Shown piece by piece: positions 7,478-15,211 of a stretch of DNA of 21,248 bases. The stretch's first letter is position 1; each line of letters begins with the position of its first letter. Under the pieces are notes generated by a model. The model was not told where the DNA came from and made no database searches. It was given only the letters and a program-made list of their open reading frames with translations. The stretch lies in the NCBI GenBank assembly GCA_900772745.1, contig CAAGRV010000180.1, positions 1 through 21,248 of the forward strand, given 5' to 3'. The translations under genes and the position numbers were made by a program. This DNA is from Clostridia bacterium. Lineage in GTDB: Bacteria > Bacillota > Clostridia > Christensenellales > UBA3700.

Positions 7478-9663
7478 TAGCAAGAGTTATTGTAGATATA
7501 TCTTCGGCACAAGTAGATAAAATTTTCGATTATTCCATACCCTCAGATCTTGACTTGGTCAAAGGCGACAGAGTGCTAGTTCCTTTTGGTCCAAAAAGGC
7601 TTGAGGGCTTTTGTATTGATATAGTACCAATCACGGACGTGCAAAATCTAAAACCTGTGATAAGCAAGTTGGACAACTTTGTGTGTATCAAACCCGAGAT
7701 GATAGAGCTCATGGGATATATGAAAGACGAGTTGTTTATCAGATATTGCGACAGTTTGAGATTGTTCATTCCACCCAAACTTAGAGGAGGTAAAATCAAA
7801 GAACTCACTCGCATTTTTGTAGAATTGAGCGGAGAGTATGACGATATAATTTCCAAGGTGGGCACAAGGGCGGCAGTCCAACGCCAAATAGTCGAATATC
7901 TCAAAACTGGTGGCGAATTTTTGAATGAGCTTGGAGAAAAATTCGGCGTTGCGGCGGTCAATGCTTTGGCAAGTAAAGGACTGGTAATCAAGACGGAAAA
8001 ACAAGTCGAGAGAACGCCGTTCGATGAGCTGTGTGGCAAAAAGTTGGATATAGAGCTCAGCGAAGAACAAAAGCAAGCGCTGGACAAAATTTTTGGCACA
8101 GATAAAACAACAATCTTGCTCCACGGAGTGACAGGCAGTGGCAAAACGATGGTATATATCAATGCTATCCAAAAGGCATTGTCACAAGGCAAAAGTTGTA
8201 TCATGCTCGTGCCAGAGATTTCGCTCACACCGCAAATGCTCAAAAATTTTCGCGCATATTTTGGCGACAGCGTGGCTATGCTCCACAGCGGACTGTCTGA
8301 CGGAGAAAGATATGACGAATGGCGCAAGCTCCACAGTGGACAAGCCAAAATTGTCATTGGAGCTAGGTCAGCTATCTTTGCACCAGTAGAAAACGTGGGA
8401 CTTATCATTGTGGACGAAGAGCACGACGGCTCGTATGTAAGCGACTCCAATCCACGATTCAAGACAGTGGATATTGCGGAATTTAGAGCAAAATACAACG
8501 GAGCAAAAGTAGTGTTGGGCAGTGCAACACCATCACTCGAAAGCTACAAACTTGCCAAAGAAGGCGTGTATGAGCTGGTCAAGATGACAAGGCGTATCAG
8601 CGTACACGGCATGCCAGAGATGAATATCGTCGATATGAGCCGAGAGGTTTTGTGTGGCAATGCGGGTATGTTTTCGGTGGCGTTCAAACAAGCTTTGCAA
8701 GAGACAATCGCAAGGGGCGAGCAAGCTATGATATTCCTCAATCGCCGTGGGCATTCGTCTTTCGTTATGTGCAAGAAGTGCGGTTATGTTGCCAAGTGCG
8801 AAGATTGTGATGTGGCACTTACATATCACTCGATAGACAACCAACTAAAATGTCACTATTGTGGCAAAAGATATCAGATGCTTACCCATTGTCCAAGTTG
8901 TGGAAGTGACAGTATTCGTTATGGCAAGGTTGGCACACAGCGTGTTGTGGAAGAAGTCCAAAGACTTATTCCCAATGTAAAAGTATTGAGAATGGACAAC
9001 GAAACAACGACTACCAAGACGGCATATTTGGATATTTTGTCCGCATTTGCCGAGCAAAAAGCCCAAGTGTTGGTTGGCACGCAAATGATTGCTAAGGGAC
9101 ACGACTTTCCCAATGTTACACTCGTAGGCATACAAGATGCGGATATAAGTTTGTACAATTCGGACTATCGTTCGAGTGAGCGTACATACCAGCTGGTCAC
9201 TCAGATAGCAGGCAGAGCGGGCAGAAGTGACAAGGCGGGCAGAGTGTATTTGCAAACTTATGCACCCAACCACTATGTGTATAGATTCGCCAAAGAAAAC
9301 AACTACGTTGGCTTTATCGAAAAGGAAATGAATGTGAGAGCAACCACCAAATTTCCGCCGTATTCGACCATTGTCCGCATTTTGATGACAAGCGAAGTAG
9401 AGCAAAAAGTCATTGATTATGCCAAGGTTGTGTACAACGATATGCTGTTGCTCAGAGATACTTTCAGAGATGAATTCTTGTATTTGCAAGCAATGAAATC
9501 GCCTGTTACACGCATACAAAACAAATATAGATACCAGATTATTGCTCGATTTAGGAACGAAAAGAGCAACCAAATAATAGGAAAAATATACAACATTATC
9601 AACACGCACAAATCAAACGGGGTATATATATTCATCGAGAATGATCCCAAGAATTTGAGCTAG
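7474..9663 (+). CDS. priA: Primosomal protein N', replication restart helicase PriA
   Basis: PriA recognises stalled forks and D-loops and reloads the replicative helicase. An N-terminal DNA-binding domain (about 1-110, DYSIP, KGDRVLVPFG) precedes the SF2 helicase. Walker A GVTGSGKT is at 218-225, DEEH at 314-317, and GSATPSLES at 349-357. The zinc-binding insertion keeps all eight cysteines as four CxxC pairs (433/436, 442/445, 460/463, 473/476). The C-terminal helicase motifs VGTQMIAKGHDFPNVT and AGRAGR are intact. The 729 aa length resembles the Escherichia coli enzyme and is somewhat shorter than the Bacillus one. The start overlaps the coaBC stop as ATGA, and def follows after 8 bases. 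Confidence 0.97.
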   Translation: MIARVIVDISSAQVDKIFDYSIPSDLDLVKGDRVLVPFGPKRLEGFCIDIVPITDVQNLKPVISKLDNFVCIKPEMIELMGYMKDELFIRYCDSLRLFIPPKLRGGKIKELTRIFVELSGEYDDIISKVGTRAAVQRQIVEYLKTGGEFLNELGEKFGVAAVNALASKGLVIKTEKQVERTPFDELCGKKLDIELSEEQKQALDKIFGTDKTTILLHGVTGSGKTMVYINAIQKALSQGKSCIMLVPEISLTPQMLKNFRAYFGDSVAMLHSGLSDGERYDEWRKLHSGQAKIVIGARSAIFAPVENVGLIIVDEEHDGSYVSDSNPRFKTVDIAEFRAKYNGAKVVLGSATPSLESYKLAKEGVYELVKMTRRISVHGMPEMNIVDMSREVLCGNAGMFSVAFKQALQETIARGEQAMIFLNRRGHSSFVMCKKCGYVAKCEDCDVALTYHSIDNQLKCHYCGKRYQMLTHCPSCGSDSIRYGKVGTQRVVEEVQRLIPNVKVLRMDNETTTTKTAYLDILSAFAEQKAQVLVGTQMIAKGHDFPNVTLVGIQDADISLYNSDYRSSERTYQLVTQIAGRAGRSDKAGRVYLQTYAPNHYVYRFAKENNYVGFIEKEMNVRATTKFPPYSTIVRILMTSEVEQKVIDYAKVVYNDMLLLRDTFRDEFLYLQAMKSPVTRIQNKYRYQIIARFRNEKSNQIIGKIYNIINTHKSNGVYIFIENDPKNLS

Positions 9664-9671
9664 GAGGAATT

Positions 9672-10115
9672 ATGGCACTTAGAGATATAGTACAAGACAC
9701 CCAACCAAGTTTGAGAAAAATTAGTAGACCTGTCACAGCTTTTGACGAAAAGCTTGGCAAGCTCTTAGATGATATGAAAGAAACAATGGAAGTTGCCGAC
9801 GGAGTAGGACTTGCTGGTCCTCAAGTGGGTATCAATCGCCGTTTGGCAGTGGTAGAAGTGGAAGAGTTTTATCTCGAACTTGTCAACCCTGTCATCGTCG
9901 AGGCGAGTGGCGAACAAATAGGCGCAGAGGGCTGTTTGAGCGTCAAAGATCGCTATTGCAAGGTGAAAAGACCTAGCAAAATTACCGTCCAATACCAAGA
10001 CAGACACGGCAATCACAAGAGCATAACCGTTCAAGATTTTATTGCCCGTGCTTGTTGTCACGAGATTGATCACCTAGACGGCATTTTGTTTTATGACAAG
10101 GAGTACAGAGACTGA
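9672..10115 (+). CDS. def: Peptide deformylase
   Basis: Def removes the formyl group from the N-terminus of new proteins, reversing the modification whose donor step is made by the next gene product, Fmt. All three family motifs are present: GVGLAGPQVG (44-53; the usual form is GLAAPQ), EGCLS (86-90) with metal ligand Cys88, and HEIDH (130-134) with ligands His130 and His134 and catalytic Glu131. At 147 aa it is on the short side but complete. The segment after motif 2 reads VKDRYCKVKRP, where a PG-containing turn is more usual. AGGAGG at 9663-9668 overlaps the priA stop and sets the start. The stop TGA shares a base with the fmt ATG. Confidence 0.96.
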   Translation: MALRDIVQDTQPSLRKISRPVTAFDEKLGKLLDDMKETMEVADGVGLAGPQVGINRRLAVVEVEEFYLELVNPVIVEASGEQIGAEGCLSVKDRYCKVKRPSKITVQYQDRHGNHKSITVQDFIARACCHEIDHLDGILFYDKEYRD

Positions 10116-11044
10116 TGAGAGTAGTATTTTTGGGTACGCCTGACTTTGCTGTCCACTCGCTCCAAGCAGTGTATGATGCAGGTCATGAGATTGTGGCGGT
10201 CGTGACTCAACCTGACAAAGAACGCAATCGTGGAGTGGTGAGCTTTTGCCCAGTCAAACAAAGAGCGGTAGAGTTGGGACTTGAAGTGCTCCAATTCGAC
10301 AAAATCCGCACCGAGGGCGAAGAAATTTTGAGAGAGCTTGCTCCTGATATTATGATTACTTGCGCCTATGGACAAATTATATCTCAGTCGATTATTGACA
10401 TTCCAAAGTACGGAGTTGTCAATGTTCATGCGTCGCTCTTGCCAAAGTTTAGGGGATCGAGCCCTATCCAATGGGCGATTTTGACTGGTCAAACTCAAAC
10501 GGGTGTGTCCATTATGCGCACAGCGTTGGGCGTCGACAGCGGCGAGGTTTTGCTCCAAAAAGTCGTGGATATTTTGCCTGACGAAACAGCGGGAGAGTTG
10601 TTCGACAGATTGAGCGGGTTGGGAGCTAAGGCTTTGATAGAAGGATTGGAGATTATCCAAAGCGGAAAGGCTGTCTACACTCCCCAAAACGAGAGCGAGG
10701 CAACTCATTATCCAATGCTCAGCCGAGAAGACGGCAAGATAGATTGGAACAAATCTGCCCAAGAAATTGGTTGGCATATCCGTGGAATGAACCCTTGGCC
10801 ATCGGCTTTTTCGCATATCGGCGCAAAAGTTTTCAAAGTGTGGAAAGCTTTGCCAATCGAAGATTTGAGCCAAACAAGCGAGCTAGAAGTCGGTCAAATA
10901 TGGACAGACGGCAAACGAATGGTTGTCAAGTGTGGCAAAGGTAGTTTGGAGCTGATTGAGGTGCAACTGGAAGGAAAAAAACGAATGGATACAAAGAGTT
11001 TTTTGCTGGGCAACAAACTCAATATTGGAGATAAATTAGACTGA
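10115..11044 (+). CDS. fmt: Methionyl-tRNA formyltransferase
   Basis: Fmt transfers a formyl group from 10-formyltetrahydrofolate to the initiator Met-tRNA. The N-terminal GART-like domain carries the catalytic triad Asn103, His105 (in NVHASLLPKFRGSSPI) and Asp141 (in GVDSGEVL). The start MRVVFLGTPDFAV is typical. The C-terminal OB-like domain (about 205-309) includes REDGKIDWNKSAQEI and RGMNPWPSAF. The 309 aa length is normal. Both junctions are one-base TGATG overlaps, with def upstream and rsmB downstream, so the three genes are likely translationally coupled. Confidence 0.97.
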   Translation: MRVVFLGTPDFAVHSLQAVYDAGHEIVAVVTQPDKERNRGVVSFCPVKQRAVELGLEVLQFDKIRTEGEEILRELAPDIMITCAYGQIISQSIIDIPKYGVVNVHASLLPKFRGSSPIQWAILTGQTQTGVSIMRTALGVDSGEVLLQKVVDILPDETAGELFDRLSGLGAKALIEGLEIIQSGKAVYTPQNESEATHYPMLSREDGKIDWNKSAQEIGWHIRGMNPWPSAFSHIGAKVFKVWKALPIEDLSQTSELEVGQIWTDGKRMVVKCGKGSLELIEVQLEGKKRMDTKSFLLGNKLNIGDKLD

Positions 11045-12297
11045 TGAGTGATATTAAGATTAGCTACGAAATATTGTCCAACATATACAAAAACAAGGCT
11101 TACAGCTCGATAGAACTTGGCAAAAATCTAGAATATGCCAATTCTAGCAAGTGGGTAACCAAACTTGTGTATGGCGTGTTGGAGCGAGATGTCGAACTGG
11201 AATATTATCTTTCACACATGACCAAAAAACGCCCCCAAGCGAGCGTGGTCATCATACTCAAAATGGGTATGTATTGTATCAAATATATGGATTCGATGCC
11301 AATATATGCGGTAGTCAACAATATGGTAGACTTGACGGAATTCATTGGCAAAAGACAAGTAAAAGGCTTTGTCAACAGCTTTTTGAAGACTTTTAGCACC
11401 CAAAAAACCGAGTTGCCAACGCTTAGAGCGCCAAGGCTGTCTGTCGAGTCGTCGACACCGCTTTGGCTAGTTATCAAATACATCAAACAATATGGATATG
11501 ACGCCACTGAGCAATTTTTGATGACGCCGAGCAAGAAAAAAGAGCACATAAGAGCCAACACAAGAGTTACGAATTTGGACGAGGTCATACACCAACTTGA
11601 CGAGATGAAAATCGAGTATGAAAAGTCGCCAGTCGGTGGACTTTGGGTGGACAATTCCAAAGAAATACACAAGCTTTTCGAGCAAGGACTTATTACAATC
11701 CAGTCGATGACGTCTATGTTGTGCGTCCAAGCTATGCAGATAAAAGACGGCGACAAAGTGTTGGATATGTGTTCTGCGCCAGGCGGAAAAGGCATTTATG
11801 CCCAAGAAGTTGCCAGCAATGTTGAGGTGGTGGCTTGCGATATTCATCCGCACAGAGTAGAGCTTATCAAGTCTTATGCTCATCGTATGAAAGCCGACCA
11901 AATAGCAATCTTAGAGCACGACGCAATGACTTTTGATCCAAAATTCGAGGGCGTGTTCGACAAGGTTTTGTGCGACGTGCCATGCAGTGGTTTTGGAATT
12001 GCCAAGAAAAAACCTGATATTTATCTCAATACGACGTTGAGCGACGTCGAAAGTCTTGCCAATATCCAATACGAGATTTTGTCCAACGCCGTGAGATACG
12101 TTGCGAGTGGCGGTAGGCTTGTTTATTCGACTTGCACATTGCTCAGAGAAGAAAATTATAACATTGTGGGCAAGTTCGTCAAAGAACACCCAGAGTGGGA
12201 GATAGAATATCATCACCAGTATTTGCCCAACGAAGAAGGATTTGACGGATTTTTCGTGGCAAGATTGAGAAGGAAAAAAGATGAAGATATTGCTTGA
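11044..12297 (+). CDS. rsmB: 16S rRNA (cytosine-967-C5)-methyltransferase RsmB
   Basis: RsmB is a SAM-dependent methyltransferase that acts on a cytosine of the 16S rRNA (C967 in Escherichia coli numbering). The N-terminal NusB-like RNA-binding domain (about 1-125) is followed by the Rossmann methyltransferase. The SAM motif LDMCSAPGGKG is at 240-250. The two cysteines of the RNA m5C mechanism are Cys314 in the PCSG motif and Cys364 in YSTCT. KKPDIYL (322-328) is the usual segment after PCSG. The 417 aa length fits the family. It starts with a one-base overlap on fmt and overlaps rlmN by 17 bases. Family assignment is certain; the precise target base is inferred from the NusB-like domain and operon position. 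Confidence 0.93.
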   Translation: MSDIKISYEILSNIYKNKAYSSIELGKNLEYANSSKWVTKLVYGVLERDVELEYYLSHMTKKRPQASVVIILKMGMYCIKYMDSMPIYAVVNNMVDLTEFIGKRQVKGFVNSFLKTFSTQKTELPTLRAPRLSVESSTPLWLVIKYIKQYGYDATEQFLMTPSKKKEHIRANTRVTNLDEVIHQLDEMKIEYEKSPVGGLWVDNSKEIHKLFEQGLITIQSMTSMLCVQAMQIKDGDKVLDMCSAPGGKGIYAQEVASNVEVVACDIHPHRVELIKSYAHRMKADQIAILEHDAMTFDPKFEGVFDKVLCDVPCSGFGIAKKKPDIYLNTTLSDVESLANIQYEILSNAVRYVASGGRLVYSTCTLLREENYNIVGKFVKEHPEWEIEYHHQYLPNEEGFDGFFVARLRRKKDEDIA

Positions 12298-13336
12298 TTA
12301 TACCTATGACCAAATAGTCGAGATTGTCCAGTCACTGGGCGAGCCAAAATTCCGTGCAAAACAGCTGTGGGATTGGCTTGTCAAAGGCTATGAGCTTGAC
12401 GAAATGTCCAATTTGCCAAAGGCTTTTGTCCAAAAGCTCCAAGACGGGGGCTGCAAGGCTATGGGCGTGGAGATTGCTCAATGTCTAGAAAGCAAGCTCG
12501 ACGGTACAAAAAAATATATTTTCCGCTTGTACGACGGCAACGTTATCGAAGGAGTGTTGATGAAGTACAAGTATGGCAACACCATTTGTGTATCTACCCA
12601 AGTGGGCTGTCGTATGAATTGTGCTTTTTGTGCGTCGGGACTTGGTGGACTTGTGCGAAACCTAAGTGCGGGCGAGATTTTGGGACAAGTGATTGCTGTC
12701 AATCGTGACAATATGCAGGGCAAAGATAGAGCAATCACCAACATTGTTTTGATGGGCAGTGGCGAACCGCTGGACAACTATGACAATGTGACCAGCTTTT
12801 TGCGTCTTGTGTCGAGTGAGGACGGATTGAATATTTCTCGTCGCAACATATCACTTTCGACTTGCGGTTTGGTGGACAATATCAAGAGATTGGCGGACGA
12901 AAATCTTGGAGTGACAATGACCATATCTTTGCACGCTCCCAACGACGAGCTCCGCAAAACTATTATGCCGATTGCCAAACGCTATTCTATCCAAGAGATT
13001 ATGCAGGCGGTGAGATATTATTTCGACAAAACGGGAAGACGAATAATATTCGAATATTCGATGATTGATGGCAAAAATGACTCTATCCAATGCGCCGACG
13101 AGCTGGCAAGACTTGTCAAAGGATTGAGCTGTCATATCAATCTTATCAAACTCAATTATGTCAAAGAGCGTGGACTTAGCGGAACAAAAATTGACAGAGT
13201 AAAAGCCTTTATGAAAAGGTTGGAAGAGCACAATGTAAGCTGTTCGCTCCGTCGCACAATGGGCAGTGACATTGACGGCGCATGCGGACAACTAAGACGA
13301 AAATTTATCGCATCAGAGGTGGATTATCAAGACTAA
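12281..13336 (+). CDS. rlmN: Dual-specificity 23S rRNA A2503 / tRNA A37 C2-methyltransferase RlmN (radical SAM)
   Basis: RlmN methylates C2 of adenine 2503 in 23S rRNA, and of A37 in some tRNAs, by a radical SAM mechanism that passes through a methylated cysteine. The 4Fe-4S motif CxxxCxxC is Cys110, Cys114 and Cys117 in GCRMNCAFCAS. The mechanistic cysteine near the C-terminus is Cys335 in IDGACGQLRRK. N-terminal KFRAKQLWDWL and internal VLMGSGEPLDNYDNV are typical. The 351 aa length is normal. AAGGAA just ahead of the ATG lies inside the rsmB end. Its own 3' end contains GAGGTG at 13316-13321, which probably serves as the ribosome site for rsgA. Confidence 0.96.
   Translation: MKILLDYTYDQIVEIVQSLGEPKFRAKQLWDWLVKGYELDEMSNLPKAFVQKLQDGGCKAMGVEIAQCLESKLDGTKKYIFRLYDGNVIEGVLMKYKYGNTICVSTQVGCRMNCAFCASGLGGLVRNLSAGEILGQVIAVNRDNMQGKDRAITNIVLMGSGEPLDNYDNVTSFLRLVSSEDGLNISRRNISLSTCGLVDNIKRLADENLGVTMTISLHAPNDELRKTIMPIAKRYSIQEIMQAVRYYFDKTGRRIIFEYSMIDGKNDSIQCADELARLVKGLSCHINLIKLNYVKERGLSGTKIDRVKAFMKRLEEHNVSCSLRRTMGSDIDGACGQLRRKFIASEVDYQD
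13316..13328 (+). promoter_or_regulatory. Ribosome site and probable AUC start codon of rsgA inside rlmN
   Basis: GAGGTGG at 13316-13322 is an excellent Shine-Dalgarno match. In the rsgA frame it is followed by ATT (13323) and ATC (13326); ATC lies 6 bases after GAGG. The ATG at 13362 has AAAGGA directly touching it, with no spacer. The frame between is open and reads KTKKIGQVIKG, which looks like the first strand of the RsgA OB fold. Initiation at ATC would give a 293 aa protein. Confidence 0.5.
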
Positions 13337-13361
13337 AAAAATAGGACAAGTCATCAAAGGA

Positions 13362-14207
13362 ATGGGCGGAATTTATACCGTCAAAACTGATAGCGGAGAG
13401 CTTATCAAGTGTTTTGCACGTGGCAAGTTGAAACGCCAAGGCGAGATTTTTATAGGTGATATGGTCGAAGTGCTGGTGGATAAAGAGGGAGTTATCGAAC
13501 AAGTTTTGCCTCGCAAAAGTATGCTTGTTCGCCCTTATGTGAGCAATATCGAGAAGATAGTCATTGTCCTAGCACCAATTCCAAAGCCTGATATGCTACT
13601 CGTGGACAAACTTATCATCGGAGCTATCGAGCAAGACGTCGAGCCTATTATTTGCGTCAACAAAACCGACCTAGGCGGCGTGGAAGACGTGGTCAAAAAC
13701 GTTATCAACGACTATGAGAGTATGGCAACGATTTTGCCAATCAGCACTCAGACGGGACAAGGGATTGACCAACTTATCGAAATGGTCAAGGGCAGTTATG
13801 TATGTCTTGCAGGGCAGTCCGCAGTGGGCAAATCATCGCTCATCAACTACATTTTTGGAGAAGACAAAATGAAAGTTGGGGACTTGTCCCAAAAGGGTGA
13901 CAGGGGCAAAAACACCACTAGACATATTGAGATTATGGAGCTCGAAGACGGCACGAAGATTGCCGATACTTGCGGGTTTAGTATGTTGGAAATGCCACTT
14001 GTCGAGCCGAGCAAATTGGCAAGTTACTATACCGATTTTGACGAGTTCTTAGGCGGTTGCAAATTCCGCAGTTGCACTCACAGCGATGAAGAAGTCTGCG
14101 GAGTGAAACAAGCAGTGTTGGACGGAAAGTTGTCCAAATCAAGATACGAAAGATATTTGACACTTTATAAAGATACAAAAAAACGATGGGAGAGGAGATA
14201 TGACTAA
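13362..14207 (+). CDS. rsgA: Ribosome small-subunit biogenesis GTPase RsgA (first ATG given; true start probably 13326)
   Basis: RsgA is a circularly permuted GTPase that checks and matures the 30S subunit. In the order G4-G1-G3 the protein shows NKTDL (100-104), GQSAVGKSS (151-159) and ADTCGF (201-206). The C-terminal zinc knuckle CKFRSCTH...C carries Cys233, Cys238, His240 and Cys246. An N-terminal OB fold is present, but translation from 13362 yields 281 aa and cuts off the first strand; the open frame upstream supplies IGQVIKG, matching where relatives begin, so a non-AUG start near 13326 (293 aa) is likely. G3 is usually DTPGF; here the Pro is Cys. In Bacillus-type order prpC and prkC lie between rlmN and rsgA; they are absent. 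rsgA overlaps rpe by 8 bases. Confidence 0.93.
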   Translation: MGGIYTVKTDSGELIKCFARGKLKRQGEIFIGDMVEVLVDKEGVIEQVLPRKSMLVRPYVSNIEKIVIVLAPIPKPDMLLVDKLIIGAIEQDVEPIICVNKTDLGGVEDVVKNVINDYESMATILPISTQTGQGIDQLIEMVKGSYVCLAGQSAVGKSSLINYIFGEDKMKVGDLSQKGDRGKNTTRHIEIMELEDGTKIADTCGFSMLEMPLVEPSKLASYYTDFDEFLGGCKFRSCTHSDEEVCGVKQAVLDGKLSKSRYERYLTLYKDTKKRWERRYD

Positions 14208-14853
14208 AATTATGGTTGCGCCATCCATTTTGTCAGCAGATTTTGCTTATATGGGTGATGCGGTAAAAAACTTGAAAAAATGGAATGCAGACTGGGTACA
14301 TTGTGACGTTATGGACGGCAAATTCGTGCCAAACTTGACTTTTGGAATGCCAATGGTCAAAGCCTTGCGCAAATATACCGATATGGTGTTGGACGTGCAT
14401 TTGATGATTGACAGCCCCGAAACTTATATCGAAAGATTTATTGATGCAGGTGCTGACGTGGTGACTTTCCACGCCGAAACTTGTGCTTGTGTGGAAGAAA
14501 TGCTCGACCTTATCCATGCCAAGGGCAAAAAGGGCGGACTTGTTCTCAATCCTGACAAGGAAGTCAAAGAGATTGAAAAATATTTGGATAAAGTTGACGT
14601 TGTAATGTTGATGGGAGTATTCCCTGGTTTTGGTGGACAAAAGTTCATCACCAGCGTGCTTGACAAAATCAACGAGCTAAAAGCTTTGTCGGGTGGCAGA
14701 TTTTTGATAGAACTAGATGGCGGTGTGACCGTGGACAATGTGCGTGAAATGGCAGAGCGTGGCGTGGACGTAGCTGTTGCGGGAAGTAGCGTATTCGGCG
14801 CGACTGATCCAGCAAAGGCAGTGGAGCTTATCCAAAATTGTCTAGAAAGATAA
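14200..14853 (+). CDS. rpe: Ribulose-phosphate 3-epimerase
   Basis: Rpe interconverts ribulose 5-phosphate and xylulose 5-phosphate in the pentose phosphate pathway. It is a TIM barrel with the expected motifs: APSILSADFAYM at the start, the metal-binding and catalytic HCDVMDGKFVPN (His34, Asp36), DVHLMI (His67), TFHAET (His91), PGFGGQKF (142-149, phosphate binding) and ELDGG with Asp173. The 217 aa length is standard. GAGAGGAG just before the ATG, inside rsgA, sets the start. It is the last gene of the long operon; a terminator follows after 52 bases. In Bacillus thiN and then spoVM follow rpe; here thiN is absent and a spoVM-like gene is next. Confidence 0.97.
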   Translation: MTKIMVAPSILSADFAYMGDAVKNLKKWNADWVHCDVMDGKFVPNLTFGMPMVKALRKYTDMVLDVHLMIDSPETYIERFIDAGADVVTFHAETCACVEEMLDLIHAKGKKGGLVLNPDKEVKEIEKYLDKVDVVMLMGVFPGFGGQKFITSVLDKINELKALSGGRFLIELDGGVTVDNVREMAERGVDVAVAGSSVFGATDPAKAVELIQNCLER

Positions 14854-14905
14854 CAAAAGTCGTTCAATCCAAAATATAGTTCGGAAAACAATATAATTGT
14901 AAAAT

Positions 14906-14933
14906 GAGTTCGATATAGTCGGACTCTTTTTTT
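14906..14933 (+). terminator. Rho-independent terminator of the yicC-rpe operon
   Basis: GAGTTCGA (14906-14913) pairs with TCGGACTC (14919-14926) around the loop TATAG, with one T-G pair, followed by seven T (14927-14933). It separates the housekeeping operon from the spoVM-like gene. Confidence 0.88.
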
Positions 14934-14955
14934 ATCACCACCACGCAGGCAAAAG

Positions 14956-14963
14956 CATATTAT
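14956..14963 (+). promoter_or_regulatory. Possible mother-cell sigma (SigE/SigK-like) -10 element before the spoVM-like gene
   Basis: CATATTAT resembles the CATA-type -10 of sporulation mother-cell sigma factors. No SigA-type promoter is visible between the terminator and the gene. A matching -35 is not convincing, and a start about 7 bases downstream would leave a very short leader, so this is weak. Confidence 0.2.
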
Positions 14964-14981
14964 GAATCAGTGGAGGTGGCT

Positions 14982-15062
14982 ATGAAAATAATTTGTATCA
15001 ATCCGCCCAAGGTCATCAAGATGATACTTAGGAGAATTGTCCCTAGTCAATGCAAAAGATAA
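14982..15062 (+). CDS. spoVM: SpoVM-like 26-residue sporulation peptide
   Basis: SpoVM is an amphipathic peptide of 26 residues that sits on the forespore membrane by sensing its curvature and anchors SpoIVA for spore coat assembly. This frame encodes exactly 26 residues. It starts MKIICINPPK and shares with Bacillus subtilis SpoVM (compared from memory) Met1, Lys2, Ile6, Pro9, Lys10, Ile15, Arg17, Ser22 and Lys25. Pro9 is known to be important for localisation there. Residues 11-20 alternate hydrophobic and basic residues, as expected for an amphipathic helix. GGAGGTGG (14972-14979) is a near-perfect ribosome site 5 bases upstream. The position after rpe matches the Bacillus order, where thiN lies between. 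An extra Pro21 and Cys24 differ. Short length limits certainty, but length, key residues, ribosome site and synteny agree. Confidence 0.78.
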   Translation: MKIICINPPKVIKMILRRIVPSQCKR

Positions 15063-15181
15063 ATAAAAATCGAGATATAAAATCGCCCCAAAGGGCAAAA
15101 AGTCAATACATATCATCAATTTTGCGAAAATGAAAATACAAAAAATTGTAAATCAAACAAAAAAGCAGACAACAATGCAAC

Positions 15182-15207
15182 AAAAAAGTCACCGATTAGG
15201 GTGACTT
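15182..15207 (-). terminator. Rho-independent terminator of the minus-strand dehydrogenase-like gene
   Basis: On the minus strand AAGTCACC (15207-15200) and GGTGACTT (15193-15186) form a perfect 8-bp stem around a six-base loop, followed by a run of T (plus-strand A 15182-15187). It starts 4 bases after the gene's stop codon. It could also stop weak readthrough from the plus strand, but the T-run is on the minus side. Confidence 0.9.
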
Positions 15208-15211
15208 GATT

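Noticed and set aside
14337..14640. Rpe phosphate loop reading GVFPGFGGQ rather than the common form with N or E before PG
   Set aside because: The defining MxVxPGFGGQ pattern is kept; the variable position does not suggest altered function.
15083..15098. Short inverted repeat GCCC/GGGC (inside CGCCCCAAAGGGC)
   Set aside because: The stem is only about 4 bp and no T-run follows on the plus strand, so it is not a credible terminator.
15130..15204. A 24-codon plus-strand frame after the spoVM-like gene
   Set aside because: No ribosome site, A-rich low-complexity codons, and it runs into the stem of the minus-strand terminator.
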